Positions 51,645 to 60,557 of a stretch of DNA of 64,000 bases are shown piece by piece. The notes beneath the pieces are model-generated. The model saw only the letters and a program-made list of their open reading frames with translations. It was not told where the DNA came from and ran no database searches. The position numbers were made by a program, and so were the translations under genes. The number at the start of each line of letters is the position of its first letter. Within the stretch, counting starts at the first letter, position 1. Location of the stretch: assembly GCA_943789485.1 (NCBI GenBank), contig CALSUH010000022.1, forward strand, positions 1 to 64,000. The letters are read 5' to 3'. This DNA comes from an uncultured Pseudomonadales bacterium. Lineage in GTDB: Bacteria > Pseudomonadota > Gammaproteobacteria > Pseudomonadales > Pseudohongiellaceae.

Positions 51645-52030
51645 AGATTGAATACCGTATCTGAACTCTCGATAAGCTTAGATATTGCACCGTTATCGAT
51701 CAATTGCATGCCCGGAAGTAGGTCCGCCATGTCGATGCTTCGCTCCTTCAAGGATTGCTGATCGGCGTAGACGCTCTCAATGCCATATAATGCGAGGGTC
51801 TCTAGCGCGTTACCCAAAGTCTTGCTCTGAATGGCTGCGCCATCTTGCCCTTTAAGTAATTGATAAACGCCATCATCTAGAAATACGTAATTCACATTCT
51901 GCTCGAATACAGCAGAGGCGAGGGCCATGTCTAGGCACAAGTTGGCCCTGTTCCGCCCATAGGGCGCACTGCGGCTAATGAAAGTGATGCTAGATTTGGC
52001 AGGTCTTGCTGTGGTTGAGTTGTCTGTCAT
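51641..52030 (-). CDS. tusC: sulfurtransferase complex subunit TusC (DsrF family)
   Basis: A 129-residue DsrF/TusC protein with SITFISRSAPYGRNRANLCLDMALA at the N-terminus and NYVFLDDGVYQLLKGQ. It is a structural subunit of the TusBCD complex. It starts 4 nt after tusD ends and overlaps tusB by four bases. Confidence 0.92.
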   Translation of the reverse strand: MTDNSTTARPAKSSITFISRSAPYGRNRANLCLDMALASAVFEQNVNYVFLDDGVYQLLKGQDGAAIQSKTLGNALETLALYGIESVYADQQSLKERSIDMADLLPGMQLIDNGAISKLIESSDTVFNL

Positions 52031-52034
52031 AGTG

Positions 52035-52424
52035 CTAGCCGAAATTTACCACTCGATCGGAATGTATTATCGCATCGACCAGCTGCCCAAGACCGGCGAC
52101 TTCAGAGCTCTCATGGGCGCTTGCAATACCGAACTCGTGACGCTTAGCTTCTGTTTGATCCAAAACGCCTCGTCTTAGCGCCGAGCTGACGCAGATAACG
52201 GAATCGATGCCGTGCTCTTCGATAAGCTCGCTCCACTGTTGCTGCAGGTTTATTTCATCCTGTGCGACTACCGTGAGTTTAGAGGCGTTATGTACGCCAT
52301 CGCCAAAAAAAAATAGGCGATAGAGTTCATGGCCCTGCAGGACAAGCGATTTGGCGAATCGTAGCGCGGTAGCTGCTGACTCGGTGGAGTAGGGGGCGGC
52401 ATAGATAACAAGGCAAAATTTCAC
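52035..52424 (-). CDS. tusD: sulfurtransferase complex subunit TusD (DsrE family)
   Basis: A 129-residue DsrE/TusD protein. The N-terminus is KFCLVIYAAPYSTESAATALRFA, and C78 (DSVICVSSA) sits at the position of the active persulfide cysteine of E. coli TusD. It is the first gene of the tusDCBE unit. A terminator of the upstream yccA-like gene separates the two. Confidence 0.93.
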   Translation of the reverse strand: MKFCLVIYAAPYSTESAATALRFAKSLVLQGHELYRLFFFGDGVHNASKLTVVAQDEINLQQQWSELIEEHGIDSVICVSSALRRGVLDQTEAKRHEFGIASAHESSEVAGLGQLVDAIIHSDRVVNFG

Positions 52425-52470
52425 AATTTGAGTTTAATCCAGGCGGGCTGCTAAAACTAATACTGCTAAT

Positions 52471-52499
52471 AAAAAACCCCAGACAAGCTGGGGTTTATA
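52471..52499 (-). terminator. rho-independent terminator after the YccA-like gene
   Basis: Read on the minus strand, a perfect stem AACCCCAG / CTGGGGTT with a 5-nt loop is followed by a T-rich run (TTTTTTATTAG). It lies 25 nt beyond the yccA-like stop. Confidence 0.88.
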
Positions 52500-52523
52500 G
52501 TCAACTGGCTAGATAGCCTGGCT

Positions 52524-53207
52524 CTATTGTCGACCTGTTAGCGAACCTAATAGGTGCAGCAGGTGAACAAAGATATTAAAGATGCTCAAGTACAGAGATA
52601 TGGTAGCCATAATGTAGTTGCGCTCACCGCCATTTACGATGCGACTAGTATCAAATAAGATGAAGCCAGACATTAGTAAAATCACAGCGGATGAAATTGC
52701 TAAGCTAAAAGCAGGTATTTGCAAGAAGATGTTAGCGATCATTGCAACGATTACGACCATCATGCCGGTGAAGATAAAGCCACCGAGGAAGTTAAAATTC
52801 TTACCAGATGTTAGGGCATAGCCCGATAGAGACAAGAAGATCAATGCAGTTCCACCAAGCGCCTGAGCGACGATGGCAGAGCCATTAGCGTAGGCCATTA
52901 GGTAAACGTTAATCGTTGGTCCTAATGCAGCTCCCATCAGGCCCGCAAAGACGAATACCGCCACAAGACCCTTAGAAGAATTTGCTGTGGCGCGCACAAC
53001 GAAACTCATTCCAAAGCCACCAAGGAGCATCATAAAGCCAGTACCTTGGCCGACTTGCATTGCCATGCTAGCTGTGGCGCAGATCGCACTAAAAAACAGA
53101 GTCATGGACAGTAGCATGTAGGTATTGCGAACCACCTTGTTTACAGATAGTGCCGATTCCTGGCTTCGACCAATATTTAACTCAACTTCGTTCATTGTTT
53201 TCTCCAA
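52524..53207 (-). CDS. BI-1/YccA family inner-membrane protein
   Basis: A 227-residue Bax-inhibitor-1-like protein with seven hydrophobic helices. VNKVVRNTYMLLSMTLFFSAI near the N-terminus, YLMAYANGSAIVAQALGGTALIFLSLSGYAL, and the last helix with FDTSRIVNGGERNYIMATISLYLSIFNIFVHLL (the aspartates form the ion-sensing pair) identify the YccA branch. In E. coli YccA modulates the FtsH protease and is also next to the tus genes and a serine tRNA. It is followed by a strong terminator. Confidence 0.92.
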   Translation of the reverse strand: MEKTMNEVELNIGRSQESALSVNKVVRNTYMLLSMTLFFSAICATASMAMQVGQGTGFMMLLGGFGMSFVVRATANSSKGLVAVFVFAGLMGAALGPTINVYLMAYANGSAIVAQALGGTALIFLSLSGYALTSGKNFNFLGGFIFTGMMVVIVAMIANIFLQIPAFSLAISSAVILLMSGFILFDTSRIVNGGERNYIMATISLYLSIFNIFVHLLHLLGSLTGRQ

Positions 53208-53441
53208 CTAGGGTGAATAATGTCATGTCTATAGTCTATAACGACCTAGGGCCACTAGGCTTTATCTAGATATGAGGCTGTCGTGCGTATTTTCAATAGC
53301 TTCGGAAGCGACAAGACTCATAATATTGCAATAATGATACGCGTAACCCGCCCAAAATCAACGCATTTCGCCACCCGCTATTTATGCTCAAAACCTAGTT
53401 GACTGTAGCAGAGATTATAGTAAGATTCTCCACCGTACCGC

Positions 53442-53531
53442 GGAGGGGTGGCAGAGTGGTCGAATGCACTGGTCTTGAAAACCAGCGAGGGTGAAAGCCC
53501 TCCGAGAGTTCGAATCTCTCCTCCTCCGCCA
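53442..53531 (+). tRNA. tRNA-Ser(TGA)
   Basis: Complete 90-nt class-II tRNA with a long variable arm. The acceptor GGAGGGG pairs with CTCCTCC, the anticodon loop is CTTGAAA (anticodon TGA), the T loop is TTCGAAT, and CCA is encoded. It is next to the YccA-like gene, as serT is in E. coli. Confidence 0.97.
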
Positions 53532-54066
53532 CTTAATCCTTCTATAAGTACTTTTCAGCCCGCCTCGTAACCTGTACATACCCAAAAACTTTCGACATTT
53601 CAGTACAGGGTCATTACGGCCATTTATTCGGCTTTTAGCTTGCTTGTTATAGCTGGCTACCTCTCAATTCGCCGTCGATTTATTAATTTTGCGAATGCAA
53701 CTCGCGACACAGATTTAACGATAGTACTGTCCGGGGCAGCGACGGTTTTAGTTGCGTCTCGGTTCGCGAGTATCGCTTATAGGGTGAATGTGCGTGTGAG
53801 AGATGATACAAGTCAATAAAATTAAAAAGGAGGCAGCTACGCTGCCCTTATTCTTCAGAGCGTTACCCGTCCTCTGTTGCTCAAGCAATCAAGGGCGGCG
53901 CTTTACGCAATCAAAGCTGATCCTATATAACGTTGGGCGCACCGCTGTTTTTCATTTTGAATTCAAATAAAGATTCAATCCGCTACAAATTGATTGAATC
54001 TTAGAGTTTGACCACGCTTAAAAGCCCTCAGGATGAAGGCCTTTTTTTAATAGTAAGGCAAGAGTT
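53532..54066. other. 535-nt intergenic region with hairpins
   Basis: No gene recognised. A perfect hairpin GGCAGC-TAC-GCTGCC sits at 53832-53846, with TCC and TTTTT after it on the minus strand. A second weak hairpin with a T-run lies at 54020-54051. They are candidate transcription ends for prc or for tRNA-Ser. Confidence 0.45.
53832..53846. terminator. possible terminator hairpin
   Basis: A 6-bp perfect GC-rich stem with a 3-nt loop. Read on the minus strand it is followed by TCCTTTTTAATTTT. Distance to the nearest minus-strand stop (prc) is about 220 nt, so assignment is uncertain. Confidence 0.45.
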
Positions 54067-56304
54067 TTAGCGGTTTTGTGGCGTGTTCCCTGGGCTTACC
54101 GAGCTTACGCGGTTGGAATTGAGCGAGATGAAATCGGCGAGGATACGGCCGCTCTCCAGAAGGAGGGGGTCGCCTTCTTCTTCTTCTTCTTCTTCTTCTT
54201 CGACTGCATCTTCCACAGATTCATCAGCAGGAGCAGTATCGCTAATAGCAACTAGCTCTTGCTCTTGCTCTTCTGCATTCGGATCTTCTACCCATTCATT
54301 GAGAGTAAGACCTTTGAGAAGGCGGCGCATATTTTCCGCGTCGAACTCTATACGTCGATTTTCCTCGCGCTCTTGTTTGACTTCCAGCTCATTAAGAGAC
54401 AGCTGCTCCCTTTGCCGCATCACACGAGCGCGCTCGATTTGATCGCGCAGGTAGATGAAGTCGGGTGACTTTTGGGCGCGCGCGTCGTAACGCTGTTGTA
54501 GTTCCGGCACTAAAGCTTGGATAGCGTGATACGGAGTATATTCAACCGCACGGACTGTATCCCAAGGTAGGGCCCCATCAAGGCTACTCTCACCAATGTC
54601 TTCGTAGGCATCGTAAAAATCAGGAAAAGAAATATCTGGAATTACTCCGCGGTGCTGAGTGCTCTCTCCCGAGATTCTGTAAAACTTTGAACGCGTCAGT
54701 TTTACCTGCCCATAATCCATCGGAATGATTTCTTGCACGGTGCCTTTGCCGAAAGTCTGGCCACCTAACACAATGCCGCGCTGATAATCTTGAATCGCGC
54801 CGGCAAAAATTTCCGATGCCGAAGCACTGGTTCTGTTTACCAATACCGCTAGTGGGCCCGTGTAGGCAACCTCGGGGTCGCTGTCACCGAACGATCGTGT
54901 GAAGCCGTTACGTAACCCGGAATAACGAATCTGTACAGTCGCGCCTGTTTCGATGAACAAGCCAACCAATTGATTGGCCTCGCTCAAACTGCCACCGCCG
55001 TTGTTGCGTAAATCAACTACGACCGCATCGACGTCCTCTTCTTTTAATTCATCGAGAAGGGCATGTACGTCGCGTGTTGAGCTCTTGAAATCAGCATCAC
55101 CGCGCGAGGCCGCCTCGAAGTCAAAATAAAAGGTGGGTAGGTCGATAATGCCTACCTTAAATATCTCGCCGTTGTAGCTAAGCTCTATCACCTCCTTCTT
55201 CGCGGATTGATCTTCCAGTTTTACGGTGTCACGAGTAATGCTGACGACGGTCGCGCTCGACTCGCCAATCGCATCTACTGGAATGACATTGAGGCGCACA
55301 ACAGTGCCTTTCTCTCCGCGAATCTGTGCCACGACATCATCAAGGCGCATGCCGACAACATCCTGCAGTTCGCCATCCACTCCTTGACCTATAGAGACAA
55401 TTCGATCGCCAGCCTTCAATTCATTGCCGCGCTCGGCTGGCCCGCCTTTAATAAGCTCGGCAACCTTTGTGTACTCCTCTTCGGTAGTAAGCTGTGCGCC
55501 AATGCCTTGTAATGAAAGTGAGAGGCCCATATTGAAATTTTCAGAATCGCGTGGCGAGAAGTAAGAGGTATGAGGATCAACAGCTGTCGCTACTGTGGCC
55601 ATATAGGTCTGAAAAATATCTTTATCGTTTGTCTTCGAAATTTGGCTAAGCTGATTACGATAGCGTTTGCTTAACTTATCAATGATCTCCTGTTCATCAT
55701 CGCCAGTTAGCCTCAAGCTCAGGACGCTGTTCTTGATTCTGAGTCGCCAAAGCTCATCTAATTCTTCAAGCGATGCAGCATACGGCGCATTTTCGCGATC
55801 AATCTGTATAGCTTCATCGATGGTGAAGTCCATTTCGCCAACATGATTTTCAACACGCTCGACAGCATAAATCATGCGCTCGAGTATGCGCTTGTAATAC
55901 ACGTTGTAGATCTCGAAACCTGGTTCAACACTGCCGTCTTTTAGACTGTTGTCCAAGGTGTAGCGGTATGCGCTTAGCTGATCGATGTCTTCTTTTAGAA
56001 AATACAGTTTAGAACCGTCAAGGGCGTCTATATAGCTATCGAATACAATGGAGGAGAAATTGTCATCTATATCGATTGAGGAGTAGTGCTTAGTCTCCAG
56101 CTCGTTTAACAGCTTTACCGCTGTATCACCGTGTATTGGTTTGCTTTCAAGTGGGGTGTAGAGTGCATCGATATCGAGGATCACGTTAAGCTGCGGGGGC
56201 TCTTCCTGGGCGATCAGCGTCGACGTCAGTAGAATCGAGCATGCTGTGATTACCGCTTTTTGCATGAATCGATTTCGTTTGAATTTCGGTGAGTTGCTAT
56301 TCAT
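54067..56304 (-). CDS. prc: tail-specific protease Prc with polyglutamate tract
   Basis: A 745-residue carboxy-terminal processing protease. It has a signal peptide (about 14-32), an N-terminal helical domain, a PDZ domain (about 255-345), and the catalytic Ser/Lys pair in RTSASASEIF (serine among 493-497) and QTFGKGTVQ (K520). It degrades misfolded or tagged periplasmic proteins and trims lipoproteins and penicillin-binding proteins. Near the C-terminus nine consecutive glutamates (701-709) are encoded by a GAA repeat, in an acidic, low-complexity tail. GGAG precedes the ATG at 56304. Confidence 0.94.
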   Translation of the reverse strand: MNSNSPKFKRNRFMQKAVITACSILLTSTLIAQEEPPQLNVILDIDALYTPLESKPIHGDTAVKLLNELETKHYSSIDIDDNFSSIVFDSYIDALDGSKLYFLKEDIDQLSAYRYTLDNSLKDGSVEPGFEIYNVYYKRILERMIYAVERVENHVGEMDFTIDEAIQIDRENAPYAASLEELDELWRLRIKNSVLSLRLTGDDEQEIIDKLSKRYRNQLSQISKTNDKDIFQTYMATVATAVDPHTSYFSPRDSENFNMGLSLSLQGIGAQLTTEEEYTKVAELIKGGPAERGNELKAGDRIVSIGQGVDGELQDVVGMRLDDVVAQIRGEKGTVVRLNVIPVDAIGESSATVVSITRDTVKLEDQSAKKEVIELSYNGEIFKVGIIDLPTFYFDFEAASRGDADFKSSTRDVHALLDELKEEDVDAVVVDLRNNGGGSLSEANQLVGLFIETGATVQIRYSGLRNGFTRSFGDSDPEVAYTGPLAVLVNRTSASASEIFAGAIQDYQRGIVLGGQTFGKGTVQEIIPMDYGQVKLTRSKFYRISGESTQHRGVIPDISFPDFYDAYEDIGESSLDGALPWDTVRAVEYTPYHAIQALVPELQQRYDARAQKSPDFIYLRDQIERARVMRQREQLSLNELEVKQEREENRRIEFDAENMRRLLKGLTLNEWVEDPNAEEQEQELVAISDTAPADESVEDAVEEEEEEEEEGDPLLLESGRILADFISLNSNRVSSVSPGNTPQNR
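54175..54201 (-). repeat. 9 x GAA trinucleotide repeat inside prc
   Basis: Nine perfect GAA codons (TTC on the plus strand) encode Glu 701-709. Slippage here changes length in whole codons, so it would give Prc variants with differing acidic tracts without breaking the frame. Confidence 0.92.
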
Positions 56305-56497
56305 ATGTCTCCACTTAGTTCCATAATGTAAAGAAGGCCACGAGCTTAACGTATTGCAATTAGCAAATGGGCTTACAGCCCATTTGTGAAACTAGAGACT
56401 AAGCGAAATAGAGGCGCCTGAGAAGGGTTTTGACGCTTAATCTGGATCTAGAAAACGTCCAGATTTGGTGCGCAACACTTGTTTATTCAATTCGGCG

Positions 56498-57700
56498 CTA
56501 TTTTATGCGTTTTTGTCGGGCGGAAGCGTGTCGTTCGGCCCGTTCCACATCGATGTAGCGATCTGTAATGGCGCTGGAGCCATGACCGGCGTCGTCTCTG
56601 ACATGCTCTCTAGGCCTGTGTTTCACGTCTTCAGATATCCCGGTATGGCGTAGCCAGTGGACGGTGGCTGCACTGAGGCGTTCTGCGTCCTCGACAAAGC
56701 CATTAGCTCGCATCGATTCTGCGGCTGCGTCGAAGCATTTTTGTACAATGCCGCGGATTTGGCGAGTGCTGCCTATTCCACCTCTGCCGCGCGTCTTGTG
56801 GATGAGTGGCGTAGACTCGCCAGGCATTGGTAAGCTAGGTAGTCCTCTGGAAAGTCTATAGCGCTTGAGTGCCGCGAGCATCGCATCACTAACCGATATC
56901 TCTCGCTCCTTATTGCCTTTGCCTACGGTGAGGAACCACCAGTTCCCCTCCTGATCGGCCTGAAAATGACCCATCTGCGGTTGCCAGCGGCTGGTATCTA
57001 CCAATTCTGAAATTCTGAGATACATGGCGAAGAGGGCGTTCATTACGAACAGTGTTCGTTCGTGTACGTGTGGCTGTTCTACCGCCATCTTCTCAACTGT
57101 TTCGATAACGAAGTCCCACTGAAGGGGTGACAAACGCCTGATCTTCCCCTGACCCTGCTGCTTTCGCAGAAATTTACTTTTCTGGCGAATTTGGGCAACT
57201 GGGTTCGCTGAGAGATACCGCTCTTGAATTAGAAAGTTAAAAAAGCTACTCAACACACTGAAAAGTGACTGCAGTGCCGCCTGAGAGGTAGCAAATTCGC
57301 CACTCGCATGCACATAAGGTCGCCAGTCATGGTTTGGGGTGCGCTCGCCTAAGCGCAGCAGGAAACGAGGTACATTCTTTTGTCCTACCCACGTTATAGG
57401 TGGTTGCTTCGAAAATTCCACATAAGCTTCAATGTCTTCCCTGACTACTTCTTTTAGCGATTTTTTGGAAATAAGCAGACACCAGTGCAAGAAGTGCTCG
57501 ATCTCGCGTCTGTAGGTACTAAAGGTGTCCGGACTGCCGCGATAACTATAGATAAACTCGGCCGCACATTGGTAATCATCAATCACTTCTTGCGTTGTAC
57601 CTGCAGCGATGTGCTGCAGTGATTTTACCGGCTGCTTAAACGGGTTCGGCATTTCATCTAATGTATCGAAGAAAGCTAGAGGAGGGGCTATGTTGGACAT
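56498..57700 (-). CDS. solitary tyrosine recombinase (site-specific integrase)
   Basis: A 400-residue phage-integrase-family recombinase. An N-terminal SAM-like DNA-binding domain covers about 40-170. The catalytic set is complete: R229 (LRISEL), K261 (GKGNKER), H348 and R351 (HWLRHTG), H373 (DAGHGSSAITD) and Y382 (RYID). It is longer than XerC/XerD and differs in sequence. No excisionase, phage gene or cassette array is beside it, so it may be a domesticated recombinase or the remnant of an element. It is divergent from modA. Confidence 0.87.
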   Translation of the reverse strand: MSNIAPPLAFFDTLDEMPNPFKQPVKSLQHIAAGTTQEVIDDYQCAAEFIYSYRGSPDTFSTYRREIEHFLHWCLLISKKSLKEVVREDIEAYVEFSKQPPITWVGQKNVPRFLLRLGERTPNHDWRPYVHASGEFATSQAALQSLFSVLSSFFNFLIQERYLSANPVAQIRQKSKFLRKQQGQGKIRRLSPLQWDFVIETVEKMAVEQPHVHERTLFVMNALFAMYLRISELVDTSRWQPQMGHFQADQEGNWWFLTVGKGNKEREISVSDAMLAALKRYRLSRGLPSLPMPGESTPLIHKTRGRGGIGSTRQIRGIVQKCFDAAAESMRANGFVEDAERLSAATVHWLRHTGISEDVKHRPREHVRDDAGHGSSAITDRYIDVERAERHASARQKRIK

Positions 57701-57933
57701 TACGTAGTTGCTTTAATGATTTGTTTAAAAGAATTAGTAGCGAATACTAATAAGTTATACGCCTGTAAAGCTAGAGCGAATTAACAGCTGGTTAAGCGAA
57801 ATTTTCAAGTTTCATGCCCTTTAGTCGGTGAATTGCCCAGTTACTTGATGCTTCGAGAAGGACGCGTTGGCAATACTGCGCGGCCCTTGTACAATACCCG
57901 TTATATACATGCCTACATAACGGTAGTGACATC
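57701..57933. promoter_or_regulatory. integrase-modA divergent promoter region
   Basis: 233 nt between divergent starts. The right part contains the ModE box. No clear -10/-35 pair for the recombinase gene. Confidence 0.45.
57899..57922 (+). promoter_or_regulatory. ModE operator upstream of modA
   Basis: CGTTATATA-N6-TACATAACG, an inverted repeat 12 bases before the modA start. It is nearly identical to the ModE-binding site I recall for the E. coli modABC promoter. When molybdate is bound, ModE represses transport genes from this site. Confidence 0.85.
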
Positions 57934-58704
57934 TTGCATAAATCGATTCAACAAAGCTCTCGCTGCTGTCTTTTGGTCGGTCTGCTGGGCTGCAGCGCTT
58001 ACGCTTACGCCGAGACTTTGAATGTTGCCGTGGCATCAAACTTTGTTGCTGCCATGCAACACATAGAGCGGGCGTTTGAAGACAATTCCGAGCATGATCT
58101 CCGCATCATCCGCGGCTCTAGCGGCAAACATTATGCACAAATTACTAATGGCGCGCCGTTTGATGTCTTTCTTTCCGCCGACCAAAGTAGGCCTAGGCGA
58201 CTAGTCGAAGAGGGGCGCGCTGAAGAAGCGGGCCTAAGTACTTATGCCCTGGGTCAGTTAGCATTATGGAGCAGGGAAAATGATCTTGAACTTAATAGGG
58301 AATATCTATCCAATACAAGTAATTACCGCGTAATCGCAATAGCAAATCCACGCTTGGCACCGTATGGAAAGGCTGCGGCTGAGCTATTTAGCTCTCTAGG
58401 CGTGGAATCGCTAGTCAGTGAGAGACTGGTAATGGGCGAAAATATTGCGCAAGCCTTCCAGTTTGCGTTTAGTGGTAATGCCGATCTCGGCCTGGTTGCC
58501 TACTCGCAGACCGAGTCTCCTAATCTGAGCGGTCAGGGCTCTGTCTGGTTAGTGCCTAGCGAACTGCATCAGCCGATCAAACAAGATATGGTGATTCTGA
58601 TTGATTCAGCCGCGGCTCTGGAATTTTCCTCCTTTATGAAAAGCGCTGTAGTACGCGACATTTTGTTAACTAGTGGCTACTTACTACCTGAGGCTACGCC
58701 CTAG
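57934..58704 (+). CDS. modA: molybdate ABC transporter substrate-binding protein ModA
   Basis: A 256-residue periplasmic binding protein with a signal peptide (cleavage after AYAYA, about residue 26). The mature protein begins ETLNVAVASNFVAAM, with ligand-contact blocks GSSGKHYAQI, APFDVFLSADQSRP, IANPRLAPYGKAA and GNADLGLVAYSQ. It binds molybdate or tungstate and passes it to ModB. The start is TTG at 57934. A ModE operator lies just upstream. Confidence 0.93.
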   Translation: MHKSIQQSSRCCLLVGLLGCSAYAYAETLNVAVASNFVAAMQHIERAFEDNSEHDLRIIRGSSGKHYAQITNGAPFDVFLSADQSRPRRLVEEGRAEEAGLSTYALGQLALWSRENDLELNREYLSNTSNYRVIAIANPRLAPYGKAAAELFSSLGVESLVSERLVMGENIAQAFQFAFSGNADLGLVAYSQTESPNLSGQGSVWLVPSELHQPIKQDMVILIDSAAALEFSSFMKSAVVRDILLTSGYLLPEATP

Positions 58705-59387
58705 TGTTAGCGCAACCGGACATCGCTGCTCTGCTGATCACGTTGAAGCTAGCCACCACGACAACCCTCATTCTGCTCCTATTAGGCACGCCATTAGCCT
58801 GGTGGCTTGCTACAACTCGCTCTAAGGTGCGCAGCACTATCGAGGCTGTCATCGCCTTGCCGCTGGTATTGCCGCCAACGGTCCTGGGGTTCTACCTACT
58901 ACTGGCTTTTTCTCCCGACGGCCCGATAGGAACCACCACGGCGGCACTGGGCTTGCCCTCGATGGCGTTTTCTTTTTGGGGGCTAGTCTTAGGCTCCGCC
59001 ATCTACTCCTTACCATTTGTGGTCCAGCCACTTCAAAACAGCTTCGCTGGCCTAGGAAGGATGCCGCTAGAGGTGGCAGCAACATTGGGCGCTCGCCCGT
59101 TAGACAGGTTCATTAGCGTTGTTCTGCCTTTGTCTAAGATGGGTTATTTAACCGCAGCTGTACTTGGCTTCGCACACACGCTTGGCGAGTTCGGCGTCGT
59201 GCTTATGATTGGTGGCAATATCCCCGGAGAGACCCAAGTGCTCTCTATAGCTATCTACGATCACGTCGAGGCGCTCGAATATAGCCAAGCCCACTGGCTA
59301 GCAGCCGGATTACTTTTATCTTCTTTCTTTGTTTTATTAATTATTTACAGCGCTAATCGAAGGTTTCACTTGATGAAAACAGCATGA
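58704..59387 (+). CDS. modB: molybdate ABC transporter permease ModB
   Basis: A 227-residue permease with 5-6 membrane helices. The EAA-type loop is PLEVAATLGARPLDRFISVVLP, which docks on ModC, and FAHTLGEFGVVLMIGGNIPGETQ is typical of ModB. The start is GTG at 58704, overlapping the modA stop by one base. The stop TGA overlaps the modC ATG by four bases (ATGA), the usual sign of translational coupling. Confidence 0.95.
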   Translation: MLAQPDIAALLITLKLATTTTLILLLLGTPLAWWLATTRSKVRSTIEAVIALPLVLPPTVLGFYLLLAFSPDGPIGTTTAALGLPSMAFSFWGLVLGSAIYSLPFVVQPLQNSFAGLGRMPLEVAATLGARPLDRFISVVLPLSKMGYLTAAVLGFAHTLGEFGVVLMIGGNIPGETQVLSIAIYDHVEALEYSQAHWLAAGLLLSSFFVLLIIYSANRRFHLMKTA

Positions 59388-60469
59388 TAGAAGCGGCTCT
59401 ACAGCTCAACAAACCTAACTTCAAATTAGAGGTAAATTTCAGCGTGCCTAGCCGTGGCGTCACCGCTGTATTTGGCCCCTCTGGTTGCGGTAAAAACTAC
59501 ATTGCTTCGGGCCATAGCAGGTTTAGAGCCAGATACCACAGGCTCGCTGTCTGTCAACGCTGAGCAATGGCTAAGCGCGGATGGAAGCTGGACCGTAGAG
59601 GAAAGGCGGGTGGGCGTGGTTTTTTCAGAACCCTAGCCTGTTCCCACACCTTACTGTCCAGGAGAACCTTGTTTATGGAAGGAAACGCTTAAGAAAAGTA
59701 ACGAAACCTATTGAGCTGACAGAATTAATCTCCTCGCTAGAAATAGAGAAGTTACTTCTGCGCTATCCAGAAGGCCTCTCTGGCGGCGAAAAACAGCGGG
59801 TCGCCCTGGGTCGCGCGCTACTAGCCGAGCCGAAGTTACTGCTGATGGATGAGCCCTTGTCGGCGCTAGACCAAAGCAGCAGAGAAAAGCTGATGTTACT
59901 TCTTGAAAAATTCCTTCAAGATATTGATATACCAGTATTTTATGTAACACATTCCAGCGAAGAGGTAGCACGACTGGCCGACAATTTGGTGCTTCTTGCC
60001 AATGGCGTCGTAAGCGATCATGGCGCTATTCAGCAGGTATTAGGTGCAGTTGATGGCGAACTAAGCCGCAGTGATACTGCCTTCAGCATGATCGAAGGGC
60101 AGATAGCCACTACGCAGCTCCCCAGGGCTAATCTCTGTGGATTGCGGCGCAGGCATTGTGCTACAGCTACCCGACTCCACCTCAATGTCAGGGTTTCGTT
60201 ATCAGCCCGGTAGCGCAGCTCGGCTGCGCATACGGGCTCGAGATGTAAGCCTTTGTCTAGAGGCACCTCAGCGCAGCAGTATCCTAAATATCCTTCCTGC
60301 TGTTATAGCAGAGCTGGCCAGTAAGCCTCATAACGGTAGTCGGGTGGTTAAGCTAGATATAGCGGGGAAGCAGCTGCTTTCGAAAATTTCTGAATACTCA
60401 GTGCGACACTTGGAGCTCAGGGCAGGGCAACCTGTATTTGCTCAGATCAAGTCTGCCGCACTGATATAG
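59384..60469 (+). pseudogene. modC: molybdate ABC transporter ATPase ModC, three +1 frameshifts
   Basis: Four pieces in successive frames make one ModC. FGPSGCGK (Walker A) breaks at an A5 run (59492-59496). TTLLRAIAGLEPDTTG to RRVGVVF breaks at a T6 run (59620-59625). FPHLTVQENL, LSGGEKQRVALGRALLAEPKLLLMDEPLSALDQ (signature and Walker B) to ATTQLP breaks near 60118-60127. The last piece is the Mop domain from GLISVDCGAG to QIKSAALI. Removing one base at each break gives a normal 360-residue protein. All three are insertions, two in homopolymers, so sequencing error is plausible; real loss of molybdate uptake is the alternative. Confidence 0.88.
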
Positions 60470-60557
60470 CCTTAGTAAACAAAATGTAAGAAGCATTATT
60501 AAATGCTTTATCTGATGCGCTGCCACGGATGCCAGTAGTTGCTGATTAACTGGCCAG

